From Dysgonamonadaceae bacterium (GTDB taxonomy: Bacteria; Bacteroidota; Bacteroidia; Bacteroidales; Azobacteroidaceae), in NCBI GenBank assembly GCA_031272085.1, contig JAISUN010000013.1, forward strand, positions 1-32,605: DNA of 32,605 bases, written 5' to 3'. The position numbers were made by a program, and so were the translations under genes. This document shows, in pieces, positions 31,786 to 32,605 of the stretch. Numbering within the stretch: position 1 is the stretch's first letter; every line of letters starts with the position of its first letter. The notes under the pieces were generated by a model. That model was not told where the DNA came from. It saw nothing but the letters and a program-made list of their open reading frames with translations, and made no database searches.

Positions 31786-32472
31786 ATGTTGGAAAATTTG
31801 AAACAACAGGTTTTTGACGCCAATATCGCGCTTGTAAAGCACGGTTTGGTGATCTTTATATGGGGCAACGTTAGCGGAATCGACCGCACGAAAGGCTTGG
31901 TGGTTATCAAGCCTTCCGGCGTGTCGTACGACGATATGAAAGCCGAAGATATGGTTGTGGTCGATTTGGAAGGCGGGGTTGTCGAAGGCAAACTTAAACC
32001 TTCGTCCGATACGCCTACGCATCTTGTTTTGTACAAAGCGTTTACGGAAATTGGCGGCATTGTTCATACCCATTCGACTTATGCAACGGCTTGGGCGCAG
32101 GCGGGTATGGATATTCCGAATATAGGAACAACTCACGCCGACTATTTTCACGATGCGATTCCCTGCACCGAAGATATGACCGAAGCAGAGGTAAAAGGCG
32201 CTTATGAAGCGGAAACCGGCAATGTTATCGTCCGCCGCTTCGCCGCACTTAATCCTGTGCATACCCCCGGCGTTTTGGTCAAAAATCACGGCCCGTTCGC
32301 TTGGGGAAAAGACGCTCACGATGCGGTTCACAACGCGGTTGTGCTCGAACAGGTCGCTAAAATGGCGTCGATCGCCTACTCGGTTAATCCCACATTGACA
32401 ATGAATCCTTTATTGATTGAAAAGCATTTTAGCCGCAAACACGGCCCCAATGCTTATTACGGACAAAAATAA
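31786..32472 (+). CDS. araD: L-ribulose-5-phosphate 4-epimerase
   Basis: 228 residues from the ATG at 31786; a TTG three codons upstream overlaps the previous stop and is less likely. Class II aldolase/epimerase motifs: [25 protein letters not shown] (Asp75), HTHSTYAT (His94, His96), HADYF (Asp119) and KNHGPFAWG (His168). By comparison with E. coli AraD, His94, His96 and His168 hold the zinc and Asp119 is a catalytic residue. It turns L-ribulose 5-phosphate into D-xylulose 5-phosphate, the last step of arabinose breakdown, in the cytoplasm. It lies 1 bp after the GH51 gene and 21 bp before araA. Confidence 0.95.
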   Translation: MLENLKQQVFDANIALVKHGLVIFIWGNVSGIDRTKGLVVIKPSGVSYDDMKAEDMVVVDLEGGVVEGKLKPSSDTPTHLVLYKAFTEIGGIVHTHSTYATAWAQAGMDIPNIGTTHADYFHDAIPCTEDMTEAEVKGAYEAETGNVIVRRFAALNPVHTPGVLVKNHGPFAWGKDAHDAVHNAVVLEQVAKMASIAYSVNPTLTMNPLLIEKHFSRKHGPNAYYGQK

Positions 32473-32493
32473 ATTAACAAAAAAATAAACACA

Positions 32494-32605
32494 ATGTACA
32501 AAAATTCAGAAGTATGGTTTGTAACAGGGGCGCAACTCCTGTACGGTGGCGAAGCAGTCATCGCTGTGGATGCTCATTCCACCGAAATGGTCAAAGGATT
32601 GAACG
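32494..32605 (+). CDS. araA: L-arabinose isomerase, N-terminal part (runs off window)
   Basis: ATG at 32494 opens MYKNSEVWFVTGAQLLYGGE, then AVIAVDAHSTEMVKGLN to the window edge (37 residues). The EVWFVTG-x-Q-x-LYG opening and DAHS-x-x-MV are the N terminus of AraA, which converts L-arabinose to L-ribulose. GAQLLYGGEAV differs a little from the more common GSQHLYGEE. The gene continues the arabinose operon, 21 bp after araD. Catalytic residues lie outside the window. Confidence 0.93.
   Translation, partial: MYKNSEVWFVTGAQLLYGGEAVIAVDAHSTEMVKGLN

Overview
The window comes from a bacterium of the phylum Bacteroidota, most likely order Bacteroidales. Evidence: secreted proteins with type IX secretion (T9SS)-style C-terminal domains, -7 boxes of the form TAnnTTTG before several genes, the Bacteroidota-type N terminus of the YebC protein, and a Nudix-type arabinose regulator next to its sugar genes. 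No rRNA, tRNA, CRISPR array or transposase gene was seen.

Layout. (1) 1-966, minus: an XRE-cupin regulator followed by the start of an acyl-CoA synthetase. (2) 1128-9192, minus: four secreted GLUG-repeat proteins and one secreted metallophosphoesterase, all ending in sorting-type domains. (3) 9539-11432, plus: LemA and two TPM-domain proteins. (4) 11433-11926: a gene-free stretch with two tandem promoter/leader copies; the first ends in a strong terminator. (5) 11927-18850, plus: a 1369-residue secreted metzincin protease, then a 46-codon small ORF, an HPr-kinase-like ATPase, an S26-like peptidase, a PqqD-like protein and a nucleotidyltransferase-fold protein. The last five resemble a peptide-modification (RiPP-like) cassette and are the best candidate for an undescribed system. 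(6) 18873-19320, minus: a broken LiaF-like membrane protein gene. (7) 19409-24950, minus: yebC, pheT, dnaB and a Uma2-like nuclease gene. (8) 25081-25653, plus: a small secreted or membrane protein of unknown function. (9) 25665-32605: an arabinose module made of a divergent MFS transporter, an AraR-type Nudix regulator, two GH51-type arabinofuranosidases, araD and the start of araA.

How the genes work together. In the arabinose module the two exported glycosidases would release L-arabinose from plant polymers, the transporter may import it, and AraA and AraD feed it to the pentose phosphate pathway; the kinase AraB is not in view. A near-perfect 22-bp palindrome over the expected transcription start of the first glycosidase gene is the likely AraR operator. 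In the cassette, the small ORF lies between the protease and the ATPase with short gaps, and the downstream genes overlap or nearly touch, so these genes are probably co-transcribed. Functions here are inferred from motifs read by eye; no database search was run.
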